Origin: Rhizobiales bacterium 2SD
Lineage (GTDB): Bacteria > Pseudomonadota > Alphaproteobacteria > Rhizobiales > Beijerinckiaceae
NCBI GenBank assembly: GCA_005502805.1
Contig: SCMY01000001.1
Span: forward strand, 1-64,000
Direction: 5' to 3'
DNA length: 64,000 nt
The stretch's first letter is position 1, and each line of letters opens with the position of its first letter. The notes beneath the pieces were generated by a model, which searched no databases, was not told the DNA's origin, and saw only the letters and a list, made by a program, of their open reading frames with translations. Shown one piece after another: positions 10,019-22,064 of this stretch. The position numbers were made by a program, and so were the translations under genes.

Positions 10019-11380
10019 ATGGCTGCCGAGACTGTCAGCGCCCATTCGGGCAAATGGTATCAGCATCTCTACGTGCAGGTTCTCGCGGCGATCGCCTGCG
10101 GGGTGCTGCTGGGTCACTTCTACCCCTCGCTCGGCGAGCAGATGAAGCCGCTCGGCGACGCCTTCATCAAGGCGATCAAGATGATCATCGCGCCGATCAT
10201 CTTCTTCACGGTCGTGCACGGCATCGCCAGCATGCGCGATATGAAGAAGGTCGGCCGCGTCGGGCTCAAGGCACTGATCTATTTCGAGGTCGTGACAACG
10301 TTCGCCCTCGTCATCGGCCTCCTCGTCGTGAACCTGTGGAAGCCGGGCGCGGGCCTCAACGTCGACCTCTCGACCGTCGACACGAAGTCGATCGCGAGCT
10401 TCACGGCCAAGGCCAAGGACCAGAGCACCATCCAGTTCCTGATGGAGATCATCCCCTCGACGGTGGTCGGCGCCTTCGCCAACGGCGAGATCCTGCAGGT
10501 CCTGTTCTTCGCCATCCTGTTCGCGTTCGGGCTTCAGGCCCTTGGCGAGCGCGGTGACGGCGTGCTGCGCCTGATCGACACGGTCAGCCACGTCTTCTTC
10601 CGCATCGTCGGCTACATCATGAAGGCGGCCCCGATCGGCGCCTTCGGGGCGATGGCCTTCACGATCGGCAAATACGGCATCGCCACCCTCCTGTCGCTCG
10701 GCAACTTCATGTTGTCGTTCTACGCGACCTGCCTCCTCTTCATCTTTCTCGTGCTCGGCGGCATCGCGGCCCTTTGCGGCTTCTCGATCCTGAAGTTCAT
10801 CCGGTACATCAAGGAGGAGCTGCTCATCGTGCTCGGCACCTCCTCGTCGGAATCGGTGCTGCCGCGCATGATCGCGAAGATGGAGAATCTCGGCGCCGAC
10901 AAGTCGGTGGTCGGCCTCGTCATCCCGACCGGCTATTCGTTCAACCTCGACGGCACCTGCATCTACCTGACCATGGCCGCGATCTTCCTCGCGCAGGCGA
11001 CCGGGACGAATCTGACGATCTGGCAGGAACTCGGGATCATCGGCGTCCTGCTCCTCACCTCGAAAGGGGCGGCGGGCGTCACCGGCTCGGGCTTCATCGT
11101 GCTGGCCGCGACGCTGGCTTCGGTCGGCACCATCCCGGTCGCTTCCATTGCCCTGATCCTCGGCATCGACCGCTTCATGTCGGAGGCGCGCGCCTTGACG
11201 AACCTCATCGGCAACGGGCTCGCGACCATCGTCGTCGCCAAATGGGAGGGGGCGCTCGACGAGAAGCGCCTGCATCGCCGCCTGAACGGCGAGAGCGAGG
11301 CCGAGGCGGACGACCCCGAAGAGGTCAAGGTCATCGAGGACATCGCCGAGGCCGGAGCGCCGCGACCGATCACGGCCTGA
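10019..11380 (+). CDS. dctA: C4-dicarboxylate:cation symporter DctA
   Basis: A 453-residue carrier of the dicarboxylate/amino acid:cation symporter family. It shows the family features: GVLLGHFYP in the first helix, a serine-rich hairpin [12 protein letters not shown] at about residues 277-288, and [16 protein letters not shown] at about 302-317. It takes up succinate, fumarate and malate at the inner membrane. It follows an orphan TAXI binding protein and is followed by pyruvate dehydrogenase, giving a malate-to-acetyl-CoA block with maeB. A GGGAGGGAGG site stands before the ATG. No dctB/dctD regulators are seen. Confidence 0.94.
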   Translation: MAAETVSAHSGKWYQHLYVQVLAAIACGVLLGHFYPSLGEQMKPLGDAFIKAIKMIIAPIIFFTVVHGIASMRDMKKVGRVGLKALIYFEVVTTFALVIGLLVVNLWKPGAGLNVDLSTVDTKSIASFTAKAKDQSTIQFLMEIIPSTVVGAFANGEILQVLFFAILFAFGLQALGERGDGVLRLIDTVSHVFFRIVGYIMKAAPIGAFGAMAFTIGKYGIATLLSLGNFMLSFYATCLLFIFLVLGGIAALCGFSILKFIRYIKEELLIVLGTSSSESVLPRMIAKMENLGADKSVVGLVIPTGYSFNLDGTCIYLTMAAIFLAQATGTNLTIWQELGIIGVLLLTSKGAAGVTGSGFIVLAATLASVGTIPVASIALILGIDRFMSEARALTNLIGNGLATIVVAKWEGALDEKRLHRRLNGESEAEADDPEEVKVIEDIAEAGAPRPITA

Positions 11381-11502
11381 CGATGGGACGATCGCAGCGC
11401 GAGGTTCGACTTTGTGCTGCGGCGCGGAAACAGTGAAGGTTTCCGGCGGGCCCGCGGATCGAACGCAAAACGCCAACTGCATGACAAATGGGGAAAGACG
11501 CT

Positions 11503-14187
<2,685 letters not shown>

Positions 14188-14210
14188 TACCGCCATTCGA
14201 GGACAGAGCG

Positions 14211-15791
14211 ATGAGCAATTCGATCGACATCAAGGTCCCCGATATCGGCGACTTCACCGAGGTTCCCGTCATCGAGATCTTCGTGAAGCCGGGCGACAGC
14301 GTGAAGGCGGAGGACCCGCTGCTGGCGCTGGAATCCGACAAGGCGACGATGGAGGTGCCGGCGCCCCGCGCGGGCATCGTCAAATCCGTCGCCGTCGCGG
14401 TCGGTGACAAGGTGAGCGAGGGAACCGTCATCCTGCAGCTCGAAGAGGCCGGCGGCGCGGCGGCGGAGGCGCGCCCGAGCGTCAGCGCCGCGCCGGCGCC
14501 GGTCAGCGCTCCGGCGGGGCTGGCCGAGGTGCGCATTCCCGATATCGGCGACTTCAAGGACGTCCCGGTCATCGAGATATTCGTGAAGCCCGGCGACAGC
14601 GTGAAGGCGGAGGACCCGCTGCTGGCGCTGGAATCCGACAAGGCGACGATGGAAGTGCCGGCGCCGCTCGCCGGCATCGTACGCGACATCAAGGTCCAGG
14701 TCGGCGACAGGGTGAGCGAAGGGGTCATCGTCCTGTCGCTCGCCACTGGCGATGCGGCGGCAAAGCCGGCTGCAGCGCCTGCCGCTGCTGCCCCCGCTCC
14801 GGCTGCGGCCGCAGCCCCGGCGCCCGCTGCCGCTGCTGCCGGCGCGATCGACGAGAAGGCCTTCGCGCTCGCCTATGCCGGCCCCGCCGTGCGCAAGCTC
14901 GCCCGCGAAAAAAGCGTCGATCTCGGCAAGCTCAAGGGGACGGGCCAGCACGGCCGCATCACGCGTGAGGATGTCGAGGCCTTCGCCAAGGGGGGCGGCG
15001 CGGCCGCTCCCGCGAAAGCGGCCGCCGCGGCGCCGGCAGGCGGCGGTGTCGGCGGCATCGACCTCCTGCCCTGGCCGAAGGTGGACTTTGCCAAATACGG
15101 CCCGGTCGAGCGCAAGGAGATGGGCCGGATCAAGAAGATCTCGGCCGCCAATCTGCATCGCAACTGGGTCGTCATCCCGCATGTCACGACGCATGACGAA
15201 GCGGATATCACCGATCTCGAACAGTTCCGCGTCCAGATGAACAAGGAGCTGGAGAAGAGCGGGGTGAAGCTCTCGCTGCTGCCCTTCATGGTGAAGGCGG
15301 CGGTCTCGGCGCTGAAGAAGTTCCCCGAGTTCAACGCCAGCCTCGACGGCGACACGCTGGTCTACAAGAACTATTGGCATATCGGCTTCGCCGCCGACAC
15401 GCCGAACGGCCTGATGGTCCCGGTGATCCGCGACGCCGACAAGAAGACGATCCCCGAGATCGCCAGGGAAATGAACGAGCTCGCCAAGCTCGCCCGGGAC
15501 GGCAAGATCAAGCCGGACCAGATGCAGGGCGGCACCTTCTCGATTTCCTCGCTCGGCGGCATCGGCGGCATCTACTTCACGCCGATCATCAACGCGCCGG
15601 AAGTGGCGATCATGGGCGTGTGCAAGAGCTACTGGAAGCAGCATTCGCCGGACGGCAAGAGCGCAAGCTTCCGCCTGACGCTGCCGCTTTCGCTCTCCTG
15701 GGACCATCGCGTCATCGACGGCGCCGCCGCCGCCCGCTTCAATGTCCACTTCGCCAATGTGCTCGCCGACATGCGGCGCGTGCTGTTCTGA
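14211..15791 (+). CDS. aceF: PDH E2 dihydrolipoamide acetyltransferase, two lipoyl domains
   Basis: A 526-residue E2. Two lipoyl domains (residues about 4-80 and 105-178) each carry ESDKATMEVP with the lipoylated lysine at K44 and K144. Ala/Pro-rich linkers follow, then the E1/E3-binding domain (AGPAVRKLAREKSVDLGKL, about 222-240) and the catalytic acetyltransferase domain with SWDHRVIDGAAAARF near the C-terminus. Start at ATG 14211 (GAGGACAGAG upstream); an in-frame ATG at 14175 would overlap aceE. The two lipoyl segments are almost identical in DNA, a sign of recent duplication or conversion. Confidence 0.96.
   Translation: MSNSIDIKVPDIGDFTEVPVIEIFVKPGDSVKAEDPLLALESDKATMEVPAPRAGIVKSVAVAVGDKVSEGTVILQLEEAGGAAAEARPSVSAAPAPVSAPAGLAEVRIPDIGDFKDVPVIEIFVKPGDSVKAEDPLLALESDKATMEVPAPLAGIVRDIKVQVGDRVSEGVIVLSLATGDAAAKPAAAPAAAAPAPAAAAAPAPAAAAAGAIDEKAFALAYAGPAVRKLAREKSVDLGKLKGTGQHGRITREDVEAFAKGGGAAAPAKAAAAAPAGGGVGGIDLLPWPKVDFAKYGPVERKEMGRIKKISAANLHRNWVVIPHVTTHDEADITDLEQFRVQMNKELEKSGVKLSLLPFMVKAAVSALKKFPEFNASLDGDTLVYKNYWHIGFAADTPNGLMVPVIRDADKKTIPEIAREMNELAKLARDGKIKPDQMQGGTFSISSLGGIGGIYFTPIINAPEVAIMGVCKSYWKQHSPDGKSASFRLTLPLSLSWDHRVIDGAAAARFNVHFANVLADMRRVLF
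14241..14670 (+). repeat. Tandem lipoyl-domain repeat inside aceF, 300-bp period
   Basis: The segments starting at 14241 and 14541 (both GATATCGGCGACTTCA) are offset by exactly 300 bases, or 100 codons. They stay nearly identical through the lipoyl-lysine region to about 14370 and 14670, with only a few mismatches. The similarity drops in the Ala/Pro linker. This is a coding repeat, not a mobile element. Confidence 0.85.
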
Positions 15792-15806
15792 ATCGGGAGC
15801 TCTGAG

Positions 15807-17558
15807 ATGGCGAACCAGATCGATGTGAAAGTTCCCGATATCGGCGATTTCAAGGATGTCGCCGTGATCGAGGTGATGGTGAAGCCCGGCGAGACCATCG
15901 CGGTCGATACCGGGCTCATCATGGTCGAATCCGACAAGGCCTCGATGGAGATTCCGTCCTCCGAGGCCGGCGTGGTCAAGGAGATCAAGGTCAAGGTCGA
16001 CGACAGGGTCAGCGAGGGCTCGGTGATCCTGACGCTGGAGGCGGCAGGCGCCGCCGCGGCTCCCGCGGCGGCCAAGCCCGCTCCGCAAGCCGCGGCTGCG
16101 CCCGCGCCCGTCGCCGCCCCGGCGGCGGCGAGCTTCGGCGGCAAGGCCGACATGGACTGCGAGGTCGTGGTGCTCGGTGCCGGGCCGGGCGGCTATTCGG
16201 CCGCCTTCCGCGCCGCCGATCTCGGCCTGAAGACCGTGCTGGTCGAGCGCTATTCGACGCTCGGCGGCGTCTGCCTGAATGTCGGCTGCATCCCGAGCAA
16301 GGCCCTGCTCCACACGGCCGCCGTGATGGACGAGATCCCCAATCTGAGCGCGCATGGCATCAGCTACGGCCCGCCCCAGATCGATCTCGACAAGCTCCGG
16401 GCCTTCAAGGACGGGGTCATCGGCAAGCTGACCGGCGGCCTTGCCGGCATGGCCAAGGCGCGCAAGGTCGAGGTCGTCACCGGCGTCGGCAGCTTCCTCG
16501 ATCCCCATCACCTGGAGGTGGAGACCGCTTCCGGCAAGAAGACGATCCGCTTCGCCAAGGCGATCATCGCGGCCGGCTCGCAGGCGGTGAAGCTGCCTTT
16601 CCTGCCGGAGGATCCGCGCATCGTCGATTCCACCGGCGCGCTCCTGCTGCGCGCGATCCCCAAGCGCATGCTGGTGATCGGCGGCGGCATCATCGGCCTG
16701 GAGATGGCGACGGTCTATTCGACGCTGGGCGCGCGCGTCGACGTGGTCGAGATGCTCGACGGCCTGATGCCGGGCGCGGACCGCGACCTGGTCAAGGTCT
16801 GGGAGAAGAAGAACGCGCCTCGCTTCGACCATGTGATGCTGAAGACCAAGACCGTCGGCGCCAAGGCGACGGAGGCCGGGATCGAGGTCTCCTTCGAGGG
16901 CGAGAAGGCCCCGGCCGGCCCGCAGCTCTACGATCTCGTGCTCGTCGCGGTCGGCCGGTCGCCGAACGGCAAGAAGATCGGTGCCGAGAAGGCGGGCGTC
17001 GCGGTCAGTGATCGCGGCTTCATCCCGGTGGACAAGCAGATGCGCACCAATGTCGCGCATATCTTCGCCATCGGCGACATCGTCGGCCAGCCGATGCTGG
17101 CCCACAAGGCCGTGCATGAAGCCCATGTCGCGGCCGAGGTGGCGAAGGGCGAGGCCTCCTTCTTCGACGCCCGCCAGATCCCGTCGGTCGCCTATACCGA
17201 TCCGGAGATCGCCTGGGCCGGCAAGACCGAGGAGCAGTGCAAGGCGGAAGGCATCAAGTTCGGCAAGGCGGTCTTCCCCTGGGCGGCGTCGGGCCGCGCC
17301 ATCGCCAATGGCCGCGACGAGGGCTTCACCAAGCTGATCTTCGACGAGGCGACGCATCGGATCATCGGCGGCGGCATCGTCGGCACCCATGCCGGCGACC
17401 TGATCGGCGAGGTCTGCCTCGCCGTCGAAATGGGCTGCGAGCCGGCCGATATCGGCAAGACCATCTACCCGCACCCGACGCTCGGCGAATCCATCGGCAT
17501 GGCGGCGGAGGTCTTCGAGGGCCATTGCACCGACTTGCCGCCACAGAAGAGGAAATAG
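15807..17558 (+). CDS. lpdA: Dihydrolipoamide dehydrogenase (E3) with N-terminal lipoyl domain
   Basis: A 583-residue E3, about 110 residues longer than classic Lpd. The extra length is an N-terminal lipoyl domain (residues 1-80, [10 protein letters not shown] with K44) and an Ala/Pro linker to about 115. The FAD fold follows: [17 protein letters not shown] near 124-140, redox disulphide [13 protein letters not shown] with C156 and C161, NAD fold [10 protein letters not shown], and [13 protein letters not shown] catalytic end YPHPTLGES. It reoxidises E2 dihydrolipoamide with NAD+. Since the acetoin-type operon at 50.5-53.8 kb lacks an E3 gene, this protein could serve that complex too. Confidence 0.96.
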   Translation: MANQIDVKVPDIGDFKDVAVIEVMVKPGETIAVDTGLIMVESDKASMEIPSSEAGVVKEIKVKVDDRVSEGSVILTLEAAGAAAAPAAAKPAPQAAAAPAPVAAPAAASFGGKADMDCEVVVLGAGPGGYSAAFRAADLGLKTVLVERYSTLGGVCLNVGCIPSKALLHTAAVMDEIPNLSAHGISYGPPQIDLDKLRAFKDGVIGKLTGGLAGMAKARKVEVVTGVGSFLDPHHLEVETASGKKTIRFAKAIIAAGSQAVKLPFLPEDPRIVDSTGALLLRAIPKRMLVIGGGIIGLEMATVYSTLGARVDVVEMLDGLMPGADRDLVKVWEKKNAPRFDHVMLKTKTVGAKATEAGIEVSFEGEKAPAGPQLYDLVLVAVGRSPNGKKIGAEKAGVAVSDRGFIPVDKQMRTNVAHIFAIGDIVGQPMLAHKAVHEAHVAAEVAKGEASFFDARQIPSVAYTDPEIAWAGKTEEQCKAEGIKFGKAVFPWAASGRAIANGRDEGFTKLIFDEATHRIIGGGIVGTHAGDLIGEVCLAVEMGCEPADIGKTIYPHPTLGESIGMAAEVFEGHCTDLPPQKRK

Positions 17559-17845
17559 CGAGCCGGTCCCCGGCGCTGTACCGCGAAATCCTGTTCCGCT
17601 GGGGCGCGAGGCTGTGTCCGCCTTCACTGTGAAAGGCTGAGCCATGCCCCAGTGGAGTGATTTCAAACGAGATGCGCTGTGTCGGCGGGCGCTGGCTGGA
17701 CGGGGCATCTGGCGAGAAGACCGGCTAACCGACCCGGCCATCGGCAACAAGCCGCCGATCCTGCTGCAAAGTCCCGGTGGGACACCCAGCTCGCCGCGGT
17801 GATCGAAGGCCGGAAACTCTACCCTCCGGCCATCCAGGGGCACGA
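17559..17845. other. Intergenic stretch with a possible gene remnant
   Basis: This 287-base stretch lies between lpdA and the convergent GntR gene. Codons 17672-17728 read MRCVGGRWLDGASGEKTG then stop, which resembles the N-terminus of aldehyde dehydrogenases (a GxWxDGxSGE pattern). Nothing recognisable follows in any frame. A 52-codon frame at 17644-17802 has no recognisable features. It may be the scar of a deleted aldehyde dehydrogenase gene, but the match is too short to be sure. Confidence 0.25.
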
Positions 17846-18592
17846 TCAGGCGAAGACGCTGCCTTCGATGACCTTGCCCGTTCGCTGATAATGGTCGGCG
17901 AGGAATTGCTGAGCGCTGGCGCTGTCGCGAGCCAATGTCGCATCCATTATCTGCCTGTGCTCCAACGCAACGTCGCGCGGCGCCGCCGGGATTTTTCCAG
18001 CGAGCATCGGAAGGCGGTATCGCTGGGTTTCGGCATGGAGTTGGTCGGCCAGGGACAAGAGCCGATGTGATCTGCAAGCGCTGATCAGGCTGCGGTGGAA
18101 CTCCTGATGGCGATTTTCGAGCAGCGCCAGGTCGCTTCCATCCGATACCTTTTCGACCGAGCGGCGACGGACCTGTAGATCGAGCGCGTGGAAACTCGCG
18201 ACGATTCCCGCCTCCCAATCATCGTCGCCATTCCGGATCGCGCGTTTCAACGCTTCGCACTCGATCAAGATGCGGGTCTCGATCACATCCCACATTTCTT
18301 CGACCGAAACCGGTGCGACGGAGAAGCCGCGAAGCGCAGCCGTGACGACGAGGCGCTCCGTCTGAAGGCGATTCAAGGCCTCGCGCAACGGCGAAAAACT
18401 TAGCCCGTAGCGCTGCTTGAGTGTTTCAAGCCGCAGCGGCTGCCCTGGCGAATAGGCCCCCGAAACGATGTCCGCTCGCAGCTGGCGATAGGCGACTTCG
18501 GCCAGGGTCGAGGCCGTTTCCGGGCCGTCCTGAGCGTGAAGCCCCGGCTCCTGCAATCCATTCCGCCTTGCCCGCACAGCCGCCTCTCGCAT
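17846..18592 (-). CDS. GntR-family regulator, FCD type
   Basis: A 248-residue protein with an N-terminal winged helix (YRQLRADIVSGAYSPGQPLR, then LSFSPLREALNRLQTERLV) and a C-terminal all-helical FCD ligand domain whose metal-binding histidines are suggested by HQEFH and EHRQIMDA. It is divergent from the gentisate-dioxygenase-family gene and most likely controls it in response to an organic acid. Start is uncertain: ATG 18592 gives MREAAVRARR; a TTG at 18631 would add 13 residues but runs into the AT-rich promoter. Confidence 0.88.
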   Translation of the reverse strand: MREAAVRARRNGLQEPGLHAQDGPETASTLAEVAYRQLRADIVSGAYSPGQPLRLETLKQRYGLSFSPLREALNRLQTERLVVTAALRGFSVAPVSVEEMWDVIETRILIECEALKRAIRNGDDDWEAGIVASFHALDLQVRRRSVEKVSDGSDLALLENRHQEFHRSLISACRSHRLLSLADQLHAETQRYRLPMLAGKIPAAPRDVALEHRQIMDATLARDSASAQQFLADHYQRTGKVIEGSVFA

Positions 18593-18696
18593 CGTTTCGT
18601 TAGATTTATATGATTCATTCAAAAAAAGCAAAAAAGAGTTTCTTTCGAAAATTCTCCATGCTATCGCAAATTTGCGTTGCGAGAGAGGAGACCACC
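18593..18696. promoter_or_regulatory. Divergent promoter region with perfect palindrome
   Basis: This 104-base region between the GntR gene and the dioxygenase gene is unusually AT-rich for the window (18601-18660). CGCAAATTTGCG at 18665-18676 is a perfect 12-bp palindrome 20 bases before the dioxygenase start, in a position suited to an operator. TTTCGAAA at 18643-18650 is a second short palindrome. GAGAGGAG just before 18697 is the ribosome-binding site. Binding by the adjacent GntR protein is an inference. Confidence 0.55.
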
Positions 18697-19821
18697 ATGT
18701 CCGCTTCGAGGCAGAACCATCGCGAGGATGTCGCCGGACGCGCGAACGTCGAGGACACGCCCGAGCTGCTGGCCTACTACGAGCAGCTGGAGGCGCTTGA
18801 AGCGGGCGCGCTCTGGACCGTCGCCAACAAGATCGAGCCCTGGGCGCCGAAATCGGCTTCTGTGCCGGTCCTCTGGCGCTATCGCGACCTGCGCGAGCAT
18901 GTCCTGCGCTCGGTTGATCTCGTCACGCCCGAGAAAGCCGGCCGTCGTGTGATCTATCTGAACAATCCTGGCCGGCGGGACGTCTCGGCCGCCGTGGGTT
19001 GGCTCTATTCGGGCCTGCAGGTCATGCATCCCGGCGAGACGGCATCCGCCCATGCGCATTCCGCCTCGGCGCTGCGCTTCATCATGGAAGGCGCGGGCGC
19101 CTACACCATCGTCGACGGCCACAAGATGACACTCGGCGCCAACGACTTCGTGCTGACGCCGAACGGCACCTGGCATGAGCATGGCGTCTCATCGGACGGC
19201 TCGCCCTGCATCTGGCAGGACGGCCTCGACATTCCGCTGGTGAACACGCTGGAAGCGAATTTCTACGCGGTCCATCCCGACCTGCGCCAGGCGGTAGGCT
19301 ATCCCGTCGACGACATGACTGGAGCCTGGGGCAATCCCGGCCTGCGGCCGGCAGGACATGACTGGGGCAAGCCCTATTCGCCGCTGCTGAAATACGAGTG
19401 GGCTCCGACCTACGAAGCGTTGACCCGCTTCGGCAAGGTGACGGATGGCTCGGCCTTCGACGGCGTGCTGATGAACTACGTCAATCCGGTCACCGGCGGC
19501 CCGGTGATGCAGACGATCGGCGCCTCGATGCAGATGCTGCGGCCTGGCGAGAAGACCAAGGCGCACCGCCACACCGGCAGCTTCATCTACCAGGTCGCCA
19601 AGGGCAGCGGCTACTCCGTCATCGACGGCAAGCGCTTCGACTGGCAGGAGCGCGACATCTTCTGCGTACCGTCCTGGGCCTGGCACGAGCACGCCAACGC
19701 GTCCGACAGCGACGACGCCTGCCTCTTCGCCTTCAACGACATGCCCGTGATGAATTCGCTCGGGCTCTATCGCGAAGAGGCGTTCGGCGACAATGGCGGC
19801 CACCAGCCGCTCGCTCTCTGA
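18697..19821 (+). CDS. Gentisate 1,2-dioxygenase family (bicupin) ring-cleavage enzyme
   Basis: A 374-residue bicupin. The first cupin has its metal-ligand cluster in HPGETASAHAHSAS (H119, H121) with H160 in GTWHEHG. The second cupin has LRPGEKTKAHRHTGSF and a WHEH near 329-332. Enzymes of this family use Fe(II) and O2 to cleave gentisate to maleylpyruvate; relatives act on 1-hydroxy-2-naphthoate, salicylate or nitrosalicylate, and I cannot tell these apart. GAGAGGAG places the start at 18697 rather than at the ATG of 18610. The hydrolase next door is the expected downstream enzyme. Confidence 0.88.
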   Translation: MSASRQNHREDVAGRANVEDTPELLAYYEQLEALEAGALWTVANKIEPWAPKSASVPVLWRYRDLREHVLRSVDLVTPEKAGRRVIYLNNPGRRDVSAAVGWLYSGLQVMHPGETASAHAHSASALRFIMEGAGAYTIVDGHKMTLGANDFVLTPNGTWHEHGVSSDGSPCIWQDGLDIPLVNTLEANFYAVHPDLRQAVGYPVDDMTGAWGNPGLRPAGHDWGKPYSPLLKYEWAPTYEALTRFGKVTDGSAFDGVLMNYVNPVTGGPVMQTIGASMQMLRPGEKTKAHRHTGSFIYQVAKGSGYSVIDGKRFDWQERDIFCVPSWAWHEHANASDSDDACLFAFNDMPVMNSLGLYREEAFGDNGGHQPLAL

Positions 19822-19833
19822 GGGTTGCCGATC

Positions 19834-20745
19834 ATGCGTCTCGTTACCTATCGCAGCACGATCGAGGCCGCAGCGCGGCTCGGCGTCATCGAGGGGGACC
19901 TCGTCGTCGACGTCGCCACGCTCGGCACCGTTGCCGGCGTCGATCTGCCGTCGGCGATGCTCGACCTCATCGACCTCGGCCCGGCCGGGCTGGCGGCGCT
20001 GAATGCCGTGCTGGACCTGCATCGTGGGCGCTGGCCCGCCCACTCCGCCTTCCCGCTCGTCAATGTCAGGCTGCTGGCGCCGATCCCGCGGCCACGGAAG
20101 AACATTTTCGGCATCGGCCTCAACTATGTCGAGCACGTCGCGGAATCGGCGGCCGCGCTCGACACGTCGAAGGACCTGCCGAAGCAGCCTGTGATCTTCT
20201 CGAAGCCGCCCACCAGCGTCATCGGCCCCGGCGACGCGATCGAGCACAACGCCAAGATCACGCAGCAGCTGGACTGGGAGGTCGAGCTCGCCGTGGTCAT
20301 GGGCCGGACGGCGCGCCGCGTCACGGAAGCCGAGGCGATGGGCTTCGTCTTCGGCTACAGCGTGATGATCGATGTCAGCGCCCGCGACAATCGTCGCGCC
20401 GGCCAGTGGATCTACTCGAAGGGCCAGGACACCTACGCACCCTTCGGCCCCTGCATCGTCACGGCCGACGAGATCGCCGAACCGCATGCGCTCGACCTCT
20501 GGCTGACCGTCAACGGGCAGACCAAGCAGCGCTCCAACACGCGCCATATGCTGTTCAAGGTCCCGGTGCTGATCGCCGATATCAGTGCGGCGATCACCCT
20601 GGAGCCCGGCGACATTATCGCCACCGGAACGCCGGATGGCGTCGGGGCGGGCCGGACGCCGCAGGAATGGCTCTGGCCGGGAGACGTGGTCGAGGCCGGC
20701 GTCGCCGGCATCGGCCAGATCCGCCACCCCGTCGTGGCGGCCTGA
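19834..20745 (+). CDS. Fumarylacetoacetate hydrolase family protein (probable fumaryl/maleylpyruvate hydrolase)
   Basis: A 303-residue protein of the FAH family. The metal site is suggested by DWEVELAVVMG (two glutamates) and the aspartate in GYSVMIDVSARDN; GTPDGVG is the conserved end of the core. The family hydrolyses C-C bonds in 2,4-diketo acids. After gentisate-type cleavage it would split fumarylpyruvate or maleylpyruvate into pyruvate and fumarate or maleate. It begins 12 bases after the dioxygenase stop. No maleylpyruvate isomerase gene is present in the cluster. I use ATG 19834; a TTG at 19825 is also in frame. Confidence 0.85.
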   Translation: MRLVTYRSTIEAAARLGVIEGDLVVDVATLGTVAGVDLPSAMLDLIDLGPAGLAALNAVLDLHRGRWPAHSAFPLVNVRLLAPIPRPRKNIFGIGLNYVEHVAESAAALDTSKDLPKQPVIFSKPPTSVIGPGDAIEHNAKITQQLDWEVELAVVMGRTARRVTEAEAMGFVFGYSVMIDVSARDNRRAGQWIYSKGQDTYAPFGPCIVTADEIAEPHALDLWLTVNGQTKQRSNTRHMLFKVPVLIADISAAITLEPGDIIATGTPDGVGAGRTPQEWLWPGDVVEAGVAGIGQIRHPVVAA

Positions 20746-20805
20746 CATCCAAGCATCAACGACAAGGACAGCGGCAACGCCGCGCCGAAACGGGAGGGGA
20801 ATTCG

Positions 20806-22002
20806 ATGAACAGGTCAGCATTCACGCGCCGGGTGATCGTCGCGAGCCTCGCATCGGCAGCAGCGCTGCCGATGACGCAATCAGCCTTCGCCCAGGCCGG
20901 TGCCAGCGCCCCGGTCACGATCGGCTTCATCACCACGCTGTCAACGCCCGCCGGCTATATCGGCGAGGACATCCGCGCCGGCTTCCAGCTCGCATTGACG
21001 GACGGCAAGCTCGGCGGCGTACCCGTCAATCTCGCCGTCGAGGACGACGCACTGAAGCCGGCGAACGCCAAACAGGCCGCAGACCGGCTGATCCAGTCCG
21101 GCGTCAAGCTCTTCACCGGCGTGAACTTCTCGAACGTGCTGGCCGCCGTCGTTCCCGGCGTCCTGGAATCGGGCGGCTACTATGTCAGCCTGAATCCCGG
21201 CCCCTCGTCCTTCGCCGGCGAGCGCTGCCATCGGAATTATTTCGTCGCCTCCTACCAGAACGACGCCTTCCACGAGGCCGCGGGCCTCTCGGCCAACCGG
21301 CTCGGCTACAAGCGCGTCGCGCTGCTGGCGCCGAACTATCAGGCTGGTCGCGATGCGCTCGAGGGTTTCAAGCGCACCTTCAAGGGCGAGATCGTCGGTG
21401 AGATCTACACCAAGCTCGACCAGACCGACTTCTCGGTCGAGCTGGCGCGCATACGCTCGCTCGCGCCGGAGGCGATCTACCAGTTCCACCCCGGCGGCGC
21501 CGGCATCAACTTCGCCAAGCAGTATGCCAATGCCGGACTAGGCAAGAGCGTGCCCATGCTGATCCCGGCCTTCTCGATGGACGCCCACATGGTCGGCGCG
21601 ACAGGCGATGCCGCCGACGGCATCTACGCCTCCGCGATCTGGACCCCCGAGACCAATACCCCCGCCTCGAAGGCCTTCGTCGACGCCTTCCGCAAGGCCT
21701 ATTCGCGGACGCCGACCATGTATGCCCAGCAGGCCTACGACACCGCCAACCTGATCGGCAGCGCCCTGAAGGCGGTGAACGGCGACCTCGGCAAGCAGGA
21801 CGAATTCCGCAAGGCGCTGCGGGCAGTCCAGTTCACGGCCGTGCGCGGGAAGTTCTCCTTCGGGCCCAACCAGCACCCGGTTCAGGACTATTATCTGACC
21901 AAGTTCGAGAAACGCCCTTCCGGCGAGATCGCGCAGACGATCGTCCGCAAGATCGCCGAGGACTACGGCGACGCCTACGCCGCCCAGTGCAAGATCAACT
22001 GA
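20806..22002 (+). CDS. ABC importer binding protein, branched-chain amino acid/aromatic type
   Basis: A 398-residue type-1 periplasmic binding protein. A twin-arginine-like leader (FTRRVIVASLAS) ends near AFAQA at residue 31. The mature protein begins VTIGFITTLSTPAGYIGEDI, typical of the LivK/HAAT family. Proteins of this family also bind aromatic acids, which fits the adjacent ring-cleavage genes. It is the first of five consecutive importer genes (binding protein, two permeases, two ATPases), so this is a complete transporter. Confidence 0.9.
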   Translation: MNRSAFTRRVIVASLASAAALPMTQSAFAQAGASAPVTIGFITTLSTPAGYIGEDIRAGFQLALTDGKLGGVPVNLAVEDDALKPANAKQAADRLIQSGVKLFTGVNFSNVLAAVVPGVLESGGYYVSLNPGPSSFAGERCHRNYFVASYQNDAFHEAAGLSANRLGYKRVALLAPNYQAGRDALEGFKRTFKGEIVGEIYTKLDQTDFSVELARIRSLAPEAIYQFHPGGAGINFAKQYANAGLGKSVPMLIPAFSMDAHMVGATGDAADGIYASAIWTPETNTPASKAFVDAFRKAYSRTPTMYAQQAYDTANLIGSALKAVNGDLGKQDEFRKALRAVQFTAVRGKFSFGPNQHPVQDYYLTKFEKRPSGEIAQTIVRKIAEDYGDAYAAQCKIN

Positions 22003-22064
22003 GCACTGCAAAGCCAACCGGCATGATCGACACCTGATTCACCGCGCAACAAGGGCGTGTGGAG

